Part shown: positions 52,873 to 62,370 of the stretch, piece after piece
Position numbering within the stretch: the stretch's first letter is position 1
Layout: each line of letters begins with the position of its first letter
Origin: Pantoea ananatis LMG 2665
GTDB taxonomy: Bacteria; Pseudomonadota; Gammaproteobacteria; Enterobacterales; Enterobacteriaceae
DNA length: 64,000 bases
Assembly (NCBI RefSeq): GCF_000710035.2
Contig: NZ_JMJJ01000006.1
Span: 434,001 to 498,000 of the forward strand
Direction of reading: 5' to 3'
Made by a program: the position numbers and the translations under genes
The notes under the pieces: model-generated
Seen by the model: the letters and a program-made list of their open reading frames with translations, nothing else
Database searches by the model: none
What the model was told of the DNA's origin: nothing

Positions 52873-55800
52873 CTAAAACTCAAACTGATAAAGCAAATCA
52901 AGAGCCTGATCCACACCGGACACGGCTTCCAAATAGAGTTTGGGCATCAGGCGGTAACGCAAGGTTAACGTTGCCAGTGAATCAAAAATGCCCACTCCGT
53001 ATTTTACTTGTAGACCCGGCAGTACATAGCCGCTGACCTGCACCTGTTGACTGTCGCCAACGCCGGTGGTGTCGAGAGCAAGGTTACTTACACCGAACGT
53101 CTCGCCGATTTTACCCACAACCTGCCCACTTTGTGCAACCCCTAAGCCGACTAACGCCGAAGTTAGTGCGTTACCGTCACCGTCGCTTTTCAGTCCCTGA
53201 CCCCGTAACAGGTATGAAAGGGCTTCCTGCTGTGACATCGCCGGATCGGAGAACACTTCTACTTTTGGCTCGTCTGCCAGCCCCGTGACGCGCAATCCTG
53301 CGGTTACGCCATCCTCTGTTGCATCCGGATTACGAATCGCCTCCAGGTTGAGATAAGGCTGGTCTGGCGGGCCTGCAAACTGCAGTTCACCTTTGCGTAC
53401 GATCAAGTCCTGGCCATAGGCATGGAAACGGCCGGATGGAATGTTGATCTGTCCATTAAGCCCCAGTCCGGATTTATCCTGCACCATTTTCAGATCGCCA
53501 TTGAGCCGGGCTTTTAGTCCAAAGGCCGACAGACGTACGTCGTTTCCGACGTGAATGGTCAGGTTACTGTTAATCGGTATTGAGGCGGTTTTAGGCTCAA
53601 TCGGTTTGAGGTTCTTATCCAGCATCACCTCGTCAGAGGAGACGCCCACGGCGCTCTCTGGCACCTCTTGTACCGTGATGCGCGCCCATGGGATATCAAC
53701 CCGGCCGTCAAGGTTAAAGGCGGCTGGCGTAGCCTCAAAGACCACATCCGGGGAAACGTCCATGCGCACCATGGGCGGCACGGTGACGCGAACCCGACTG
53801 CCTTTAGCGGCAACGCGCGCACGCCAGTTATCCAACTGACTCCAGTCCGCATCGCCACTCAGGTTAATGTTGCCCTGTGCGGTCTGGAGCAGGCCATTCA
53901 GCGTCGAACTCATGCCGTTAAACACCATATTCAGGCTGGCACTGGTCAGATCCACCGGCATGAAGTTGCCTTTTACGTTCACATCTTTGAGGCCGAGTTG
54001 ACCAAAAATCTGCGGCTGCTGTGCCGTTCCTCCCAGACGCAGATTACTGTTCAGATTGCCTTTGATGCTTTCGCCCTGCATCAACGCCGGGTTGATCATT
54101 GCCAGCGAGATGTTGCGGATATTCACGTTGCCGCCCAGCGTACGGCGCTGCTGCGGATCGGTAATCTGCACATTGCCGTCCAGCTGACCGTTATTCACGA
54201 TGCGAATCAGCCAGTCGAGCTGAGCCCGTCCGTCCCGCAGTGCCGCATTAACGTTAATCGTGTTAAAGGCGATGGGCAGCGTATTGCCCTGCACATCCTG
54301 CGCGACTTTCACGTTGTTACTCTTCAGCGCCAGCGTGCCGACGGGCAGTTTACCCTCCGCCGTCCAGTTGACGCGGGCATCGCCGCTGAACACGCCGCTC
54401 AGCTGCGTTTGATCGGTCAGGAAGGGTTTCAACATTGCCAGATCGAAGCGGTTTAACACCACGTGAGCATGACCACTGGGGCCGGCTTCAATGGGCTCTG
54501 GCACACAAAGCTGTGCATTGGGGTTTTGCCAGCAGTGGGGGCCGATCGTCGCGCTCTGTTTCTGATTAAAATAGTCAATGGTCATCGCACGCGTCAGGCG
54601 CCATTCACCCACCGGCGTGTCAAAACGCGTGTTATTAAGGCTGCCTTTCCACGTCTCTGTCTGACGGTCAAAGCTGCCGTTGAGCGCAAGCTGTCCTGAT
54701 ACCGGCTCACCCTGTACGTTGAGTTTGAGCTGGTGCTGCTTTTCATCACCCTCGGCATTGAGCGTCAGCAGGCTGATGTTGAGTGCATCCTGTTTTAGCT
54801 GTTCAACCCGCAATTGAAGTTTACCGGCGATCTGATCGCTGGAGCGCACGTCGCTTTTCAGGGTGATGCGGCGGACAAGCAGTTGCTGCCAGCGTAACCC
54901 CGTGGCGGTAAGATCGGCCAGCAACTGTGGCGCTTTCAGCGTACCGCGTGCTTTGATATCCCCTTTCACCACGCCGCCCAGGCCCGGAAGTGCATTATCA
55001 AGACGGGGCGCATCAACGTTGGCATCCAGGTTCAGGCTATCTGCCAGACTGCCTTTTATCTCCAGGTGATTGCGTCCCAGCGCTATTTTGATGCCGGGGA
55101 TATCCCATTGGTTGTAGCTGTTGCCCCTTAAGGTCCCCTCTGCGCTGACCGCATTCTGCTTAACGTTACCTTTTAGCATCAGTTGCGGTACGCTGACCTG
55201 CCAGCTGCCGCCATACAGGCTGCCGCGCGTGGTAATGTTGCCGTTCAGCTTTGCCGGCCAGTCAGGATACTGGCGTGCGGTATTGATGCCGTCCAGCGTC
55301 AACTCACTGCGCCAGCTGATCGCTTTGCTCCAGTCCACCAGCGCTGTCAGATCAACGTTGCCCTGCAACACCGCCACACGCAGCTTATCCAGACTGAACT
55401 GCTGAACGTTGCCTTTCCCCTCCAGGGCGACCGTCGCAGGCGGCACCGACTCCCCTTTGACCGACGTACGGAGCGACATGACATAGTCAGTCGCCTTGCC
55501 GTTGAACTGGTAGTGAAGATCGTCGGCCTGATACTGAACCGGCCCGGTCAGGGGCCAGCGTAACTGCGGACTGGTCAGGTTGAGCGCCAGCGGAAGCCCA
55601 ATAACGGCGGGCTGGGCGCTGGCATCGAGCTGCGCGCGCACCGGGCCTGAAAGCGTTAGCGCCAGTTTCAACTCGTCGCGCATCGCACCTTTTACTGTCA
55701 GATTTAGCTTTTCGCCTTTCACCGGATCAACGTTCACGTCACCGTTTAGCGTCAAATCAACGGGCCAGTTGTCGGCCAGCGTCGCCTGACCGCTGCCGTT

Positions 55801-56640
55801 CAGCTTGCCCAGGTTTGAATCCACCGCCAGCGTTTGCAACTGCATATGCCGGTCGAGGGTTTTTGCCTTCACCTGCAATCGGCTTACCGTAATATCGGTA
55901 TCCCCAGTAATCCGCAACTGCTCGCCCACAATGTCCTGTACATCAATGTCCAGCGGAAGCTGAAAGTCGGGCAGTTCAGGCAACAGCGGTTTGGCAAACA
56001 TCGCCTGTAAGGTTTCGCCCAGCGGCTTCTCGTCGGGCTTCGGCTGCTGTATTTTGGGCTGCACCACCTGCTCTTTTGCCACCTGCGCCGCTTTCGGCAG
56101 CGCAATCAGCAGGCTTTGAATATGGGTGGGATTGAGCGTCAGCGCACGATCCTGCCACTGCAGGCCGGTGGTAAAATCCACCAGCGAAATAGCGGTATCA
56201 TCCACTTTCACGTTTATATTGTGCAGGCCCACGTGGCGCAGGGCGATCGGATAGGGCGTGCTGAGGTTTGTCTTGCCGCTTTCTTCTTCCGGCGGCGCGG
56301 TGGAGGGCGTCATCTTTTTGCTGTCGACCACCACGCTGATATCCTTCAGCGTAAGATCGTTCACACAAACAGACGAGTGCAGCAGGCAGTTAAGATCCAC
56401 GGCCAGATGGATATTGCCCGCGTTCACGCTGACGCCAGGCATCTCATAGCGCAATCCACTGAGGGTAAGATTACGCCAGCCACCGTCCACTTTGTTGATG
56501 GATAGCCCCGGCACCCAGCGCGTAGCGCCCTTCAGCACCAGATATAATCCCGGCGTTGTACCAATCAAAAATGCCAGGCCGGCAAACAGCAGCACTAAAA
56601 AAATCAAAAAGCCAATCAGGACCTTTTTCCAGCGCGTCAT
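52873..56640 (-). CDS. tamB: Translocation and assembly module inner-membrane protein TamB
   Basis: TamB is a very long periplasm-spanning protein anchored in the inner membrane. With TamA it helps assemble some outer-membrane proteins and, in the AsmA-like family, moves phospholipids to the outer membrane. The 1255-residue protein (E. coli 1259) has an N-terminal signal-anchor (residues 6-27), a long beta-taco region of repeats, and the C-terminal DUF490 domain (about the last 350 residues), including [21 protein letters not shown] and ending in the aromatic YQFEF. Its start overlaps the tamA stop by four bases. Confidence 0.96.
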   Translation of the reverse strand: MTRWKKVLIGFLIFLVLLFAGLAFLIGTTPGLYLVLKGATRWVPGLSINKVDGGWRNLTLSGLRYEMPGVSVNAGNIHLAVDLNCLLHSSVCVNDLTLKDISVVVDSKKMTPSTAPPEEESGKTNLSTPYPIALRHVGLHNINVKVDDTAISLVDFTTGLQWQDRALTLNPTHIQSLLIALPKAAQVAKEQVVQPKIQQPKPDEKPLGETLQAMFAKPLLPELPDFQLPLDIDVQDIVGEQLRITGDTDITVSRLQVKAKTLDRHMQLQTLAVDSNLGKLNGSGQATLADNWPVDLTLNGDVNVDPVKGEKLNLTVKGAMRDELKLALTLSGPVRAQLDASAQPAVIGLPLALNLTSPQLRWPLTGPVQYQADDLHYQFNGKATDYVMSLRTSVKGESVPPATVALEGKGNVQQFSLDKLRVAVLQGNVDLTALVDWSKAISWRSELTLDGINTARQYPDWPAKLNGNITTRGSLYGGSWQVSVPQLMLKGNVKQNAVSAEGTLRGNSYNQWDIPGIKIALGRNHLEIKGSLADSLNLDANVDAPRLDNALPGLGGVVKGDIKARGTLKAPQLLADLTATGLRWQQLLVRRITLKSDVRSSDQIAGKLQLRVEQLKQDALNISLLTLNAEGDEKQHQLKLNVQGEPVSGQLALNGSFDRQTETWKGSLNNTRFDTPVGEWRLTRAMTIDYFNQKQSATIGPHCWQNPNAQLCVPEPIEAGPSGHAHVVLNRFDLAMLKPFLTDQTQLSGVFSGDARVNWTAEGKLPVGTLALKSNNVKVAQDVQGNTLPIAFNTINVNAALRDGRAQLDWLIRIVNNGQLDGNVQITDPQQRRTLGGNVNIRNISLAMINPALMQGESIKGNLNSNLRLGGTAQQPQIFGQLGLKDVNVKGNFMPVDLTSASLNMVFNGMSSTLNGLLQTAQGNINLSGDADWSQLDNWRARVAAKGSRVRVTVPPMVRMDVSPDVVFEATPAAFNLDGRVDIPWARITVQEVPESAVGVSSDEVMLDKNLKPIEPKTASIPINSNLTIHVGNDVRLSAFGLKARLNGDLKMVQDKSGLGLNGQINIPSGRFHAYGQDLIVRKGELQFAGPPDQPYLNLEAIRNPDATEDGVTAGLRVTGLADEPKVEVFSDPAMSQQEALSYLLRGQGLKSDGDGNALTSALVGLGVAQSGQVVGKIGETFGVSNLALDTTGVGDSQQVQVSGYVLPGLQVKYGVGIFDSLATLTLRYRLMPKLYLEAVSGVDQALDLLYQFEF

Positions 56641-58376
56641 AATTCAGGCCCCAATCCTACGTAAAATTGCACACCATGCTCCTCGCTGTCGCCAATAGGG
56701 CGGGCAATATCAAACTTAATGGGCCCCACGGGTGATGCCCAGCGTACGCCGATACCGGCACCGGTTTTGATATTGCTTTGACTGATGTCATTAACGGCCT
56801 CACCGGAGTCAATAAACACCGCACCCCACCATTTGCCGCTGACGTTGTATTGATATTCCAGCGAACCGGTGGCCATTTTCGAGGCCCCGGTCAGTTTGCC
56901 GTCACTGTCACGGGGCGAAACGTTTTTGTATTTATAACCGCGAATGCTGCGATCCCCGCCGGCGAAGAAACGCAGGTCCGGCGGCACCCTGTCGAAGTCG
57001 TTGGTTTCAATCCATCCCACCGTGCCGCGCGCGATAAAGCGGTTCTTTTCGCCCAGTGTGCGGATCCAGACGTTTTGCGCCTGCAGGATCAAGAAATCGA
57101 CATCCGATCCCCAGGTGGTATCGGACACATCGGCGGAATAACGCTGCGAGTCGCCCCAGGTGGGCATTAAGCCCCCGCGCGAACGGGTGCGGTTGAGACT
57201 GACGCCGGGATAGAGCAGCATCGTGGTGTTAGTGACGTTACCCTGTGTAAAGTGGTCCAGGCTCCAGCGCAGATTAAGGGCTCTTTGCCAGCCGCTGCTG
57301 CTGTCCCAGTTACGTGATACCGCCAGCGTACTGGTGTCCGCCTTGGTATCGTTGAGGTCGGTGCGCTTCAGGCCGCCCGAGAACGTGTAGTACTGCTCCA
57401 GGGGGCTTTTCAGCAAGGGGACTTTATAACTGAGATCGACCTGCTGCTCGGGGGCAGAGATATAGGCACTGGCGACCATGCTGTGACCGCGATCGTTAAC
57501 CCAGGGCTTTCTCCACGTTCCTTTCAGGCGCGGTCCGACATCGGTTGAATAACCGACACCGGCTTCGATGGTGTTTTTAGCGCGGGGCGATACCACCGCA
57601 TTCAAAGGCAGGACTTTGGTTTTACGTCCCTGCTTAAACTCAGGCGCAACCACAACTGACTGGAACCAGCCGGTCGCAGAAAGACGGCGGTTAAGCTCAG
57701 CCAGATCGCGCGAGCTGTAGTAATCGCCCTCTTTAAAAGGGACTAAATTTTGCAAATAGGCTTCGCGAATCTGCGAACCTTCAAAGCTGACATTGCCAAA
57801 ACGATAGCGCGGGCCGCTGTTGTAATCGAGATCCCAAAAGGCTTCGTGGCGCGCAACGGAAACGCCCAGCTCGCTTTTCTCAAACTCACCGTCGAAATAG
57901 CCGTTACGGAGGGCAAGGTTAGTGAAGCCGCTTTTGAATTTGTCGTACTGCCCGTGATTCAGCACCGTTCCGACTTTGGGGCGCCCCTGCGCGATCCAGT
58001 TTTTATAGTCCGCATCGTTTTTAGCCTGGCCGGTGACGATAATCGTACTGCCCGCAATTTTTACCGGCTGACCGGGCGTGACGCGGGCGATTAACACCGG
58101 ACGGCCGCCCTGAGGTGGCGCGGGCCGCGATACGAAGTCGATATCCGGCTCATAATAGCCAAGCGCACGCAGCCCCTCTTTTATTGCCGCGGATACCCGG
58201 GAGCGAAAGCGGCCATCGTTGGTGACTTCATCGCTGCCAATAGTCGACAGGCGTGCCCTGACGTTTTTTTGCAGTTCTCCGGTTAGCCCTTCCAGCTGTA
58301 GTCGAACCGGCGCTGCCCCGAAGGCGGGCGCGACGAGTAGCAAACCCGCCATGCAATAAACATAAAATCGTGGCAC
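56637..58376 (-). CDS. tamA: Translocation and assembly module outer-membrane protein TamA
   Basis: TamA is an Omp85-family outer-membrane beta-barrel with three periplasmic POTRA domains that works with TamB. The 579-residue precursor (E. coli 577) has a signal peptide ([20 protein letters not shown]), POTRA domains to about residue 265, and a 16-stranded barrel with the Omp85 motif [16 protein letters not shown] (about residue 480) and a C-terminal strand ending [11 protein letters not shown]. It starts the tamA-tamB-ytfP operon. msrA, which is divergent from tamA in E. coli, is absent. Confidence 0.96.
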   Translation of the reverse strand: MPRFYVYCMAGLLLVAPAFGAAPVRLQLEGLTGELQKNVRARLSTIGSDEVTNDGRFRSRVSAAIKEGLRALGYYEPDIDFVSRPAPPQGGRPVLIARVTPGQPVKIAGSTIIVTGQAKNDADYKNWIAQGRPKVGTVLNHGQYDKFKSGFTNLALRNGYFDGEFEKSELGVSVARHEAFWDLDYNSGPRYRFGNVSFEGSQIREAYLQNLVPFKEGDYYSSRDLAELNRRLSATGWFQSVVVAPEFKQGRKTKVLPLNAVVSPRAKNTIEAGVGYSTDVGPRLKGTWRKPWVNDRGHSMVASAYISAPEQQVDLSYKVPLLKSPLEQYYTFSGGLKRTDLNDTKADTSTLAVSRNWDSSSGWQRALNLRWSLDHFTQGNVTNTTMLLYPGVSLNRTRSRGGLMPTWGDSQRYSADVSDTTWGSDVDFLILQAQNVWIRTLGEKNRFIARGTVGWIETNDFDRVPPDLRFFAGGDRSIRGYKYKNVSPRDSDGKLTGASKMATGSLEYQYNVSGKWWGAVFIDSGEAVNDISQSNIKTGAGIGVRWASPVGPIKFDIARPIGDSEEHGVQFYVGLGPEL

Positions 58377-58865
58377 CTGTACTCCTGTCTGTCATGCCTG
58401 CCCCATTCCACAGGGCGCGTGTTAATCCTCGTTACCGATACGATCGCGACGGCAACTCACTCATCATAGCCGCACTTTTTGCTAACTGGCAGTGTACAAC
58501 GAGTTATAAGTCAAATTGAGCATTATTGTCGGCAAAACCCACTTACGTTACAACGATGTTGTTACGTCGCAGGCGCCATTGCCGTTTGTACGCCTGACCG
58601 GGCGGTTGATGACAGACTGCCCGATAGCCTCACAGGACGCCACCGATTGCCCTCTGGCGGCGGCATCGTCGCTGCTGCTATAATCACCCACCACAGGCAT
58701 CCCGCCTGTCTTCATTTCTGCCCCGACGCTCACGCATTGTGTTAAATGGGCGCAGACATTTTTGGCACGGATAGCTCCCCTTGCGTCACCAGCACAGGGA
58801 ATGACCGCCTAAACCGCACGCTGCCCAGGCCAAAAATGACAAGTGAATAACTCTTTGGATCTCAT
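58377..58865. other. Non-coding gap where msrA would be expected
   Basis: 489 bp separate tamA from ytfL. In E. coli msrA occupies this position. None of the reading frames here contains the MsrA catalytic phrase (GCFWG) or any other part I would recognise, so the gene is absent rather than frameshifted. The region must hold the divergent promoters for tamA and ytfL. I saw no RNA gene or repeat in it. Confidence 0.6.
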
Positions 58866-60185
58866 ATGCTTGATAGCTTACTTGTCATTCTGCTACTGAT
58901 CGTAATCAGTGCTTTTTTCTCTCTTTCGGAAATCTCGCTGGCCGCCGCCCGCAAGATTAAGCTGAAACTTCTGGCCGACGAAGGCAACATCAACGCTCAG
59001 CGCGTTTTGAAAATGCAGGAAACCCCCGGCATGTTCTTTACCGTGGTGCAAATCGGCCTGAATGCCGTGGCGATCCTCGGTGGTATCGTCGGTGATGCGG
59101 CGTTTTCGCCCGCGTTTTCCAGCCTGTTTAACCGCTTTATGTCGCATGAACTTGCCGAACAGCTTAGCTTTATCTGCTCGTTTACCATCGTGACCAGCCT
59201 GTTTATTCTGTTTGCCGACCTGACCCCGAAACGCGTCGGTATGATCGCGCCCGAAACCATCGCCCTGCGCATTATCAATCCCATGCGCTTCTGCTTGCTG
59301 GTGATGCGCCCGCTGGTGTGGCTGTTCAACGGTCTGGCCAACGTCTTCTTTCGCATTTTTAAACTGCCGATGGTGCGTAAAGACGATATTACCTCTGACG
59401 ATATTTATGCGGTTGTCGAAGCCGGTGCGCTGGCCGGTGTGCTGCGTAAGCAGGAGCACGAACTCATTGAGAACGTGTTTGAACTGGAGTCGCGTACCGT
59501 CCCTTCCTCCATGACCTCACGCGAAAACATTGTCTGGTTCGATCTGCACGAAGATGAAGTCAGCCTGAAAACCAAAATCGCTCAACATCCTCACTCTAAA
59601 TTCCTGGTCTGTAATGGCGATATTGACCACATTGTGGGCTATGTCGACTCTAAAGAGCTCCTGCTGCGCGTGCTGGGAAATCAGAGCATGGCGCTGAACA
59701 GCGGGGTTCAGATCCGATCGGCGCTTATTGTGCCCGATACGCTGACGTTATCTGAGGCGCTGGAAAGCTTTAAGACGGCGGGTGACGATTTTGCGGTCAT
59801 CATGAACGAGTACGCGCTGGTGGTGGGCATCATTACGCTTAACGACGTCATGACCACGCTGATGGGCGACCTGGTGGGCCAGGGCATGGAAGAGCAAATC
59901 GTCGCACGTGACGAAAACTCCTGGCTGGTGGAAGGCGGTACGCCGATAGATGATGTCATGCGCGTGCTGGATATCGATGATTTTCCGCAGTCAGGTAACT
60001 ACGAAACCATTGGCGGCTTTATGATGTATATGCTGCGCAAAATCCCGAAGCGCACAGACTTTGTGAAGTTTGCCGGTTACAAGTTCGAAGTTGTGGATAT
60101 CGACAGCTACCGAATTGACCAGCTACTTGTGACGCGGATTGATGAACGCCCGCCGATGCTGAATGTGGCAAAAACCGAAGAGTAG
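58866..60185 (+). CDS. ytfL: CNNM/CorC-family membrane protein YtfL (polyamine exporter-like)
   Basis: YtfL is a UPF0053 (CNNM/hemolysin C-like) membrane protein related to PaeA, which exports cadaverine and putrescine. The 439-residue protein (E. coli about 447) has a DUF21 transmembrane domain (about residues 1-190, starting MLDSLLVILLLIVISAFFSL, with EISLAAARKIKL), a pair of CBS domains (about 210-335) and a C-terminal CorC/HlyC domain (about 345-425). An unusual feature compared with E. coli is that it is transcribed towards ytfK across a shared terminator. Transport function is inferred from family. Confidence 0.93.
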   Translation: MLDSLLVILLLIVISAFFSLSEISLAAARKIKLKLLADEGNINAQRVLKMQETPGMFFTVVQIGLNAVAILGGIVGDAAFSPAFSSLFNRFMSHELAEQLSFICSFTIVTSLFILFADLTPKRVGMIAPETIALRIINPMRFCLLVMRPLVWLFNGLANVFFRIFKLPMVRKDDITSDDIYAVVEAGALAGVLRKQEHELIENVFELESRTVPSSMTSRENIVWFDLHEDEVSLKTKIAQHPHSKFLVCNGDIDHIVGYVDSKELLLRVLGNQSMALNSGVQIRSALIVPDTLTLSEALESFKTAGDDFAVIMNEYALVVGIITLNDVMTTLMGDLVGQGMEEQIVARDENSWLVEGGTPIDDVMRVLDIDDFPQSGNYETIGGFMMYMLRKIPKRTDFVKFAGYKFEVVDIDSYRIDQLLVTRIDERPPMLNVAKTEE

Positions 60186-60194
60186 AAACACTAA

Positions 60195-60211
60195 GGGCGC
60201 CAACGGCGCCC
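60195..60211. terminator. Bidirectional terminator between ytfL and ytfK
   Basis: A perfect 7-bp G/C stem, GGGCGCC and GGCGCCC, with the loop AAC is followed by TGTTATTT on the plus strand. It sits between convergent genes. Confidence 0.85.
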
Positions 60212-60217
60212 TGTTAT

Positions 60218-60424
60218 TTAGTTGAACTCTAGCTTGAGACGAACGACCTGGCGGTTAATTTCTGACATCACGCTCAGGTGCTGTTTGTCTTTGACCCGTG
60301 GGATCAGGACTTTACCTTTATCAAACTCGAATGCGCCAACATCCTTGATGTACAACCTTCCTTTAAACAGCGTCTTAACATATTTTGCTATCTGTAGTGG
60401 ATTATAGCGCTGGAAGATTTTCAT
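60218..60424 (-). CDS. ytfK: SpoT-interacting protein YtfK
   Basis: YtfK (DUF1107) is a 68-residue protein that in E. coli binds SpoT and tips it towards (p)ppGpp synthesis during phosphate or fatty-acid starvation. The sequence [20 protein letters not shown] and the C-terminal [10 protein letters not shown] match E. coli YtfK. The start at 60424 follows TAAGGAG; a longer frame to 60571 runs into the promoter region and is not conserved. Transcription is known to be phosphate-responsive in E. coli. Confidence 0.96.
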   Translation of the reverse strand: MKIFQRYNPLQIAKYVKTLFKGRLYIKDVGAFEFDKGKVLIPRVKDKQHLSVMSEINRQVVRLKLEFN

Positions 60425-60731
60425 AGTGATTAACTCCTTAATTTTTAAGCACGCTTCACCGTTGCCAAATTCGGTACGGATCCATGAAGCGCGAATTCGA
60501 GATAAACTATAGAACACTCTGTTTGCTTCGCACGATAAGAAATAAATTTTTTTACCGTTCTGACACAACATTACAGAATACTCTGTTATTTACTTTTCAC
60601 TATTCAGTATAAACCTTCATTGGTTAAAGAATTGTGTTGTCGATAGCAAAGCTGACAGCTTTTTGAGACAGCCGCATCATCCCTACTTAATATGACAGTG
60701 GAATGACTAACTGGTCTGATCACTGGAGAGA
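60425..60731. promoter_or_regulatory. Divergent ytfK/ytfJ promoter region
   Basis: No gene is visible in these 307 A/T-rich bases. A 13-base imperfect direct repeat, AGAAYACTCTGTT, occurs at 60511-60523 and 60575-60587. The sequence CTGTAATGTTGTGTCA on the minus strand near 60562-60577 resembles half of a Pho box but with 10- rather than 11-bp spacing, so PhoB control is possible but not shown. Confidence 0.4.
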
Positions 60732-61295
60732 ATGATGATGCGTGCAACACTGGCAGCACTGGCTTTATCGTTGTTGATTCCCGTTAGCGCGCTGGCGCAT
60801 AACATTGAGCTGGGCAAACGTGTGCCAGCAGTGGGCGTCAACGACAAAGGCGAGCTGATTTTACAGCAGGAAAAATTCAGTTATAAAAACTGGAACAGCG
60901 CTCAGCTGAGCGGAAAAGTCCGCGTAGTACAGCATATTGCCGGGCGCTCATCCGCGAAAGAGATGAACGCGGCGCTGGTTGAAGCTATCAAGGCAGCGAA
61001 ATTGCCTCACGACCGCTATCAGACCACCACCATTGTTAATACCGATGATGCCATTCCTGGCACCAGCATGTTCGTACGCAGCAGTATTCACAGTAATAAG
61101 CAGCAGTATCCCTGGTCGCAGTTTATCGTCGACAGCAATGGCAATGTGCAGCACGCCTGGCAATTACAGCAGGGCGGCTCGGCTATTGTGGTACTGGATA
61201 AAACGGGTCAGGTTAAATACGTTAAAGACGGGGCGCTCTCTCAGCAGGAGGTGCAGCAGGTGATGAGCTTATTAAAATCGCTGTTGCAGGACTGA
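60732..61295 (+). CDS. ytfJ: Secreted YtfJ-family protein
   Basis: YtfJ is a periplasmic protein of a thioredoxin-fold-like family without known function. The 187-residue precursor has a signal peptide (MRATLAALALSLLIPVSALA) and the conserved body FSYKNWNSAQLSGKVRVVQHIAGRSSAKEMN (read in two parts near residues 49-80), IVNTDDAIPGTSMFVRSS and YPWSQFIVDSNG. Three consecutive methionine codons make the exact start uncertain by two residues (60732, 60735 or 60738); GAGAG precedes them. It is closely similar to E. coli YtfJ. Confidence 0.93.
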   Translation: MMMRATLAALALSLLIPVSALAHNIELGKRVPAVGVNDKGELILQQEKFSYKNWNSAQLSGKVRVVQHIAGRSSAKEMNAALVEAIKAAKLPHDRYQTTTIVNTDDAIPGTSMFVRSSIHSNKQQYPWSQFIVDSNGNVQHAWQLQQGGSAIVVLDKTGQVKYVKDGALSQQEVQQVMSLLKSLLQD

Positions 61296-61304
61296 AGGCG
61301 GAAA

Positions 61305-61326
61305 GCGGGAGGGCTGCGCCTCCCGC
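61305..61326. terminator. Terminator between ytfJ and cysQ
   Basis: A perfect 8-bp stem, GCGGGAGG and CCTCCCGC, with a 6-base loop lies between the convergent genes. T runs are short on both sides. Confidence 0.8.
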
Positions 61327-61332
61327 ACTGGG

Positions 61333-62076
61333 TTAAAACAGCGAGACGCGAAAGCCGGGATTAAGAAAAGATTCACGCGGTGCATAGTCCAGTGTTCTTC
61401 CCTGCCAGTCGTGAACGTGAGCACCCGCGGCCGCGGCAACGGCATGACCCGCTCCGGTATCCCAAATATTGGTTGGCCCAAAGCGCGGATAGAGCTGTGC
61501 TTTCCCTTCTGCCACCAGGCAAAACTTCAGTGATGACCCGGTTGCCACCGTCTGATGTTCCCCCAGTTGCTTGAGGTACTCTTTCATCTCGTCGTCGTCG
61601 TTGTGCGAACGGCTCACCACCACTAACGGTGGACGCGCATCAAGCACATGAATCTGTTGTCGCTCGCCGTTCTCTTCTTTCCAGGCTTTGCCCTCTGCGG
61701 CGGAATACATCACGCCCAGCGCGGGAGCATAAACCACGCCCATTACCGGTTTGCCCTGCTCAATCAGCGCAATATTCACGGTAAATTCGCCGTTACGTTT
61801 GATAAATTCTTTGGTGCCATCCAGCGGGTCAACCAGCCAGTAACGTTGCCAGTGCTGGCGAACCTCCCAGCCGGGCGGATCTTCCTCTGACAGCACCGGA
61901 ATATCCGGTGTCAGCTGTTTTAAGCCCGACACAATCACATCATGAGCGGCCAGGTCTGCCGCCGTGACAGGAGAATCATCCGCTTTGTGAGAAACGTCTG
62001 TCGGAACGGAACCGTTGTAGACCTGCATAATCGCGTCGCCTGCTTCACGCGCCAGTTGGCTTATTTGCTCTAACAT
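61333..62076 (-). CDS. cysQ: 3'(2'),5'-bisphosphate nucleotidase
   Basis: CysQ removes the 3'-phosphate from adenosine 3',5'-bisphosphate (PAP), a toxic by-product of sulfate assimilation and of ACP-related reactions. The 247-residue enzyme (E. coli 246) is a lithium-sensitive, magnesium-dependent inositol-monophosphatase-superfamily member, with the metal motifs LSEEDPP (about residue 66), [12 protein letters not shown] (about 85-96) and the C-terminal [15 protein letters not shown]. The start at 62076 gives [16 protein letters not shown] as in E. coli. It is divergent from cpdB, as in E. coli. Confidence 0.97.
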   Translation of the reverse strand: MLEQISQLAREAGDAIMQVYNGSVPTDVSHKADDSPVTAADLAAHDVIVSGLKQLTPDIPVLSEEDPPGWEVRQHWQRYWLVDPLDGTKEFIKRNGEFTVNIALIEQGKPVMGVVYAPALGVMYSAAEGKAWKEENGERQQIHVLDARPPLVVVSRSHNDDDEMKEYLKQLGEHQTVATGSSLKFCLVAEGKAQLYPRFGPTNIWDTGAGHAVAAAAGAHVHDWQGRTLDYAPRESFLNPGFRVSLF

Positions 62077-62370
62077 TTTCCACCTCATGTATGAGAATGC
62101 TACGCGTTAACTGTCATACCCGTTGGAATACAGTCTAGCAGCTTCACGTTCATCTCTGATTTCAGGCAAACATTCTGAATCATTTTTCAGGTATATCAAC
62201 ATAATAGAAAAAAATGGCAACGATATCCTTTTACAGAGCCTGCAACGCGTTTCGCCCGACCCCAGCGTGCGGCTGACTCAAAACGTTATCTTCATCACGA
62301 TTTAATCTGCCCTTTCATCAGAGTTTTACATTATTTTTGTAGCCTTGATCTATTAGCTTTGGGAGCGAGC

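Noticed and set aside
58740-58800. A sigma-54-like sequence TGGCACG upstream of ytfL
   Set aside because: The spacing to GC is 8 rather than 10 bases.
60562-60577. A Pho box upstream of ytfK
   Set aside because: The two half-sites are 10 bp apart instead of 11 and only one matches well, so it is mentioned but not called.
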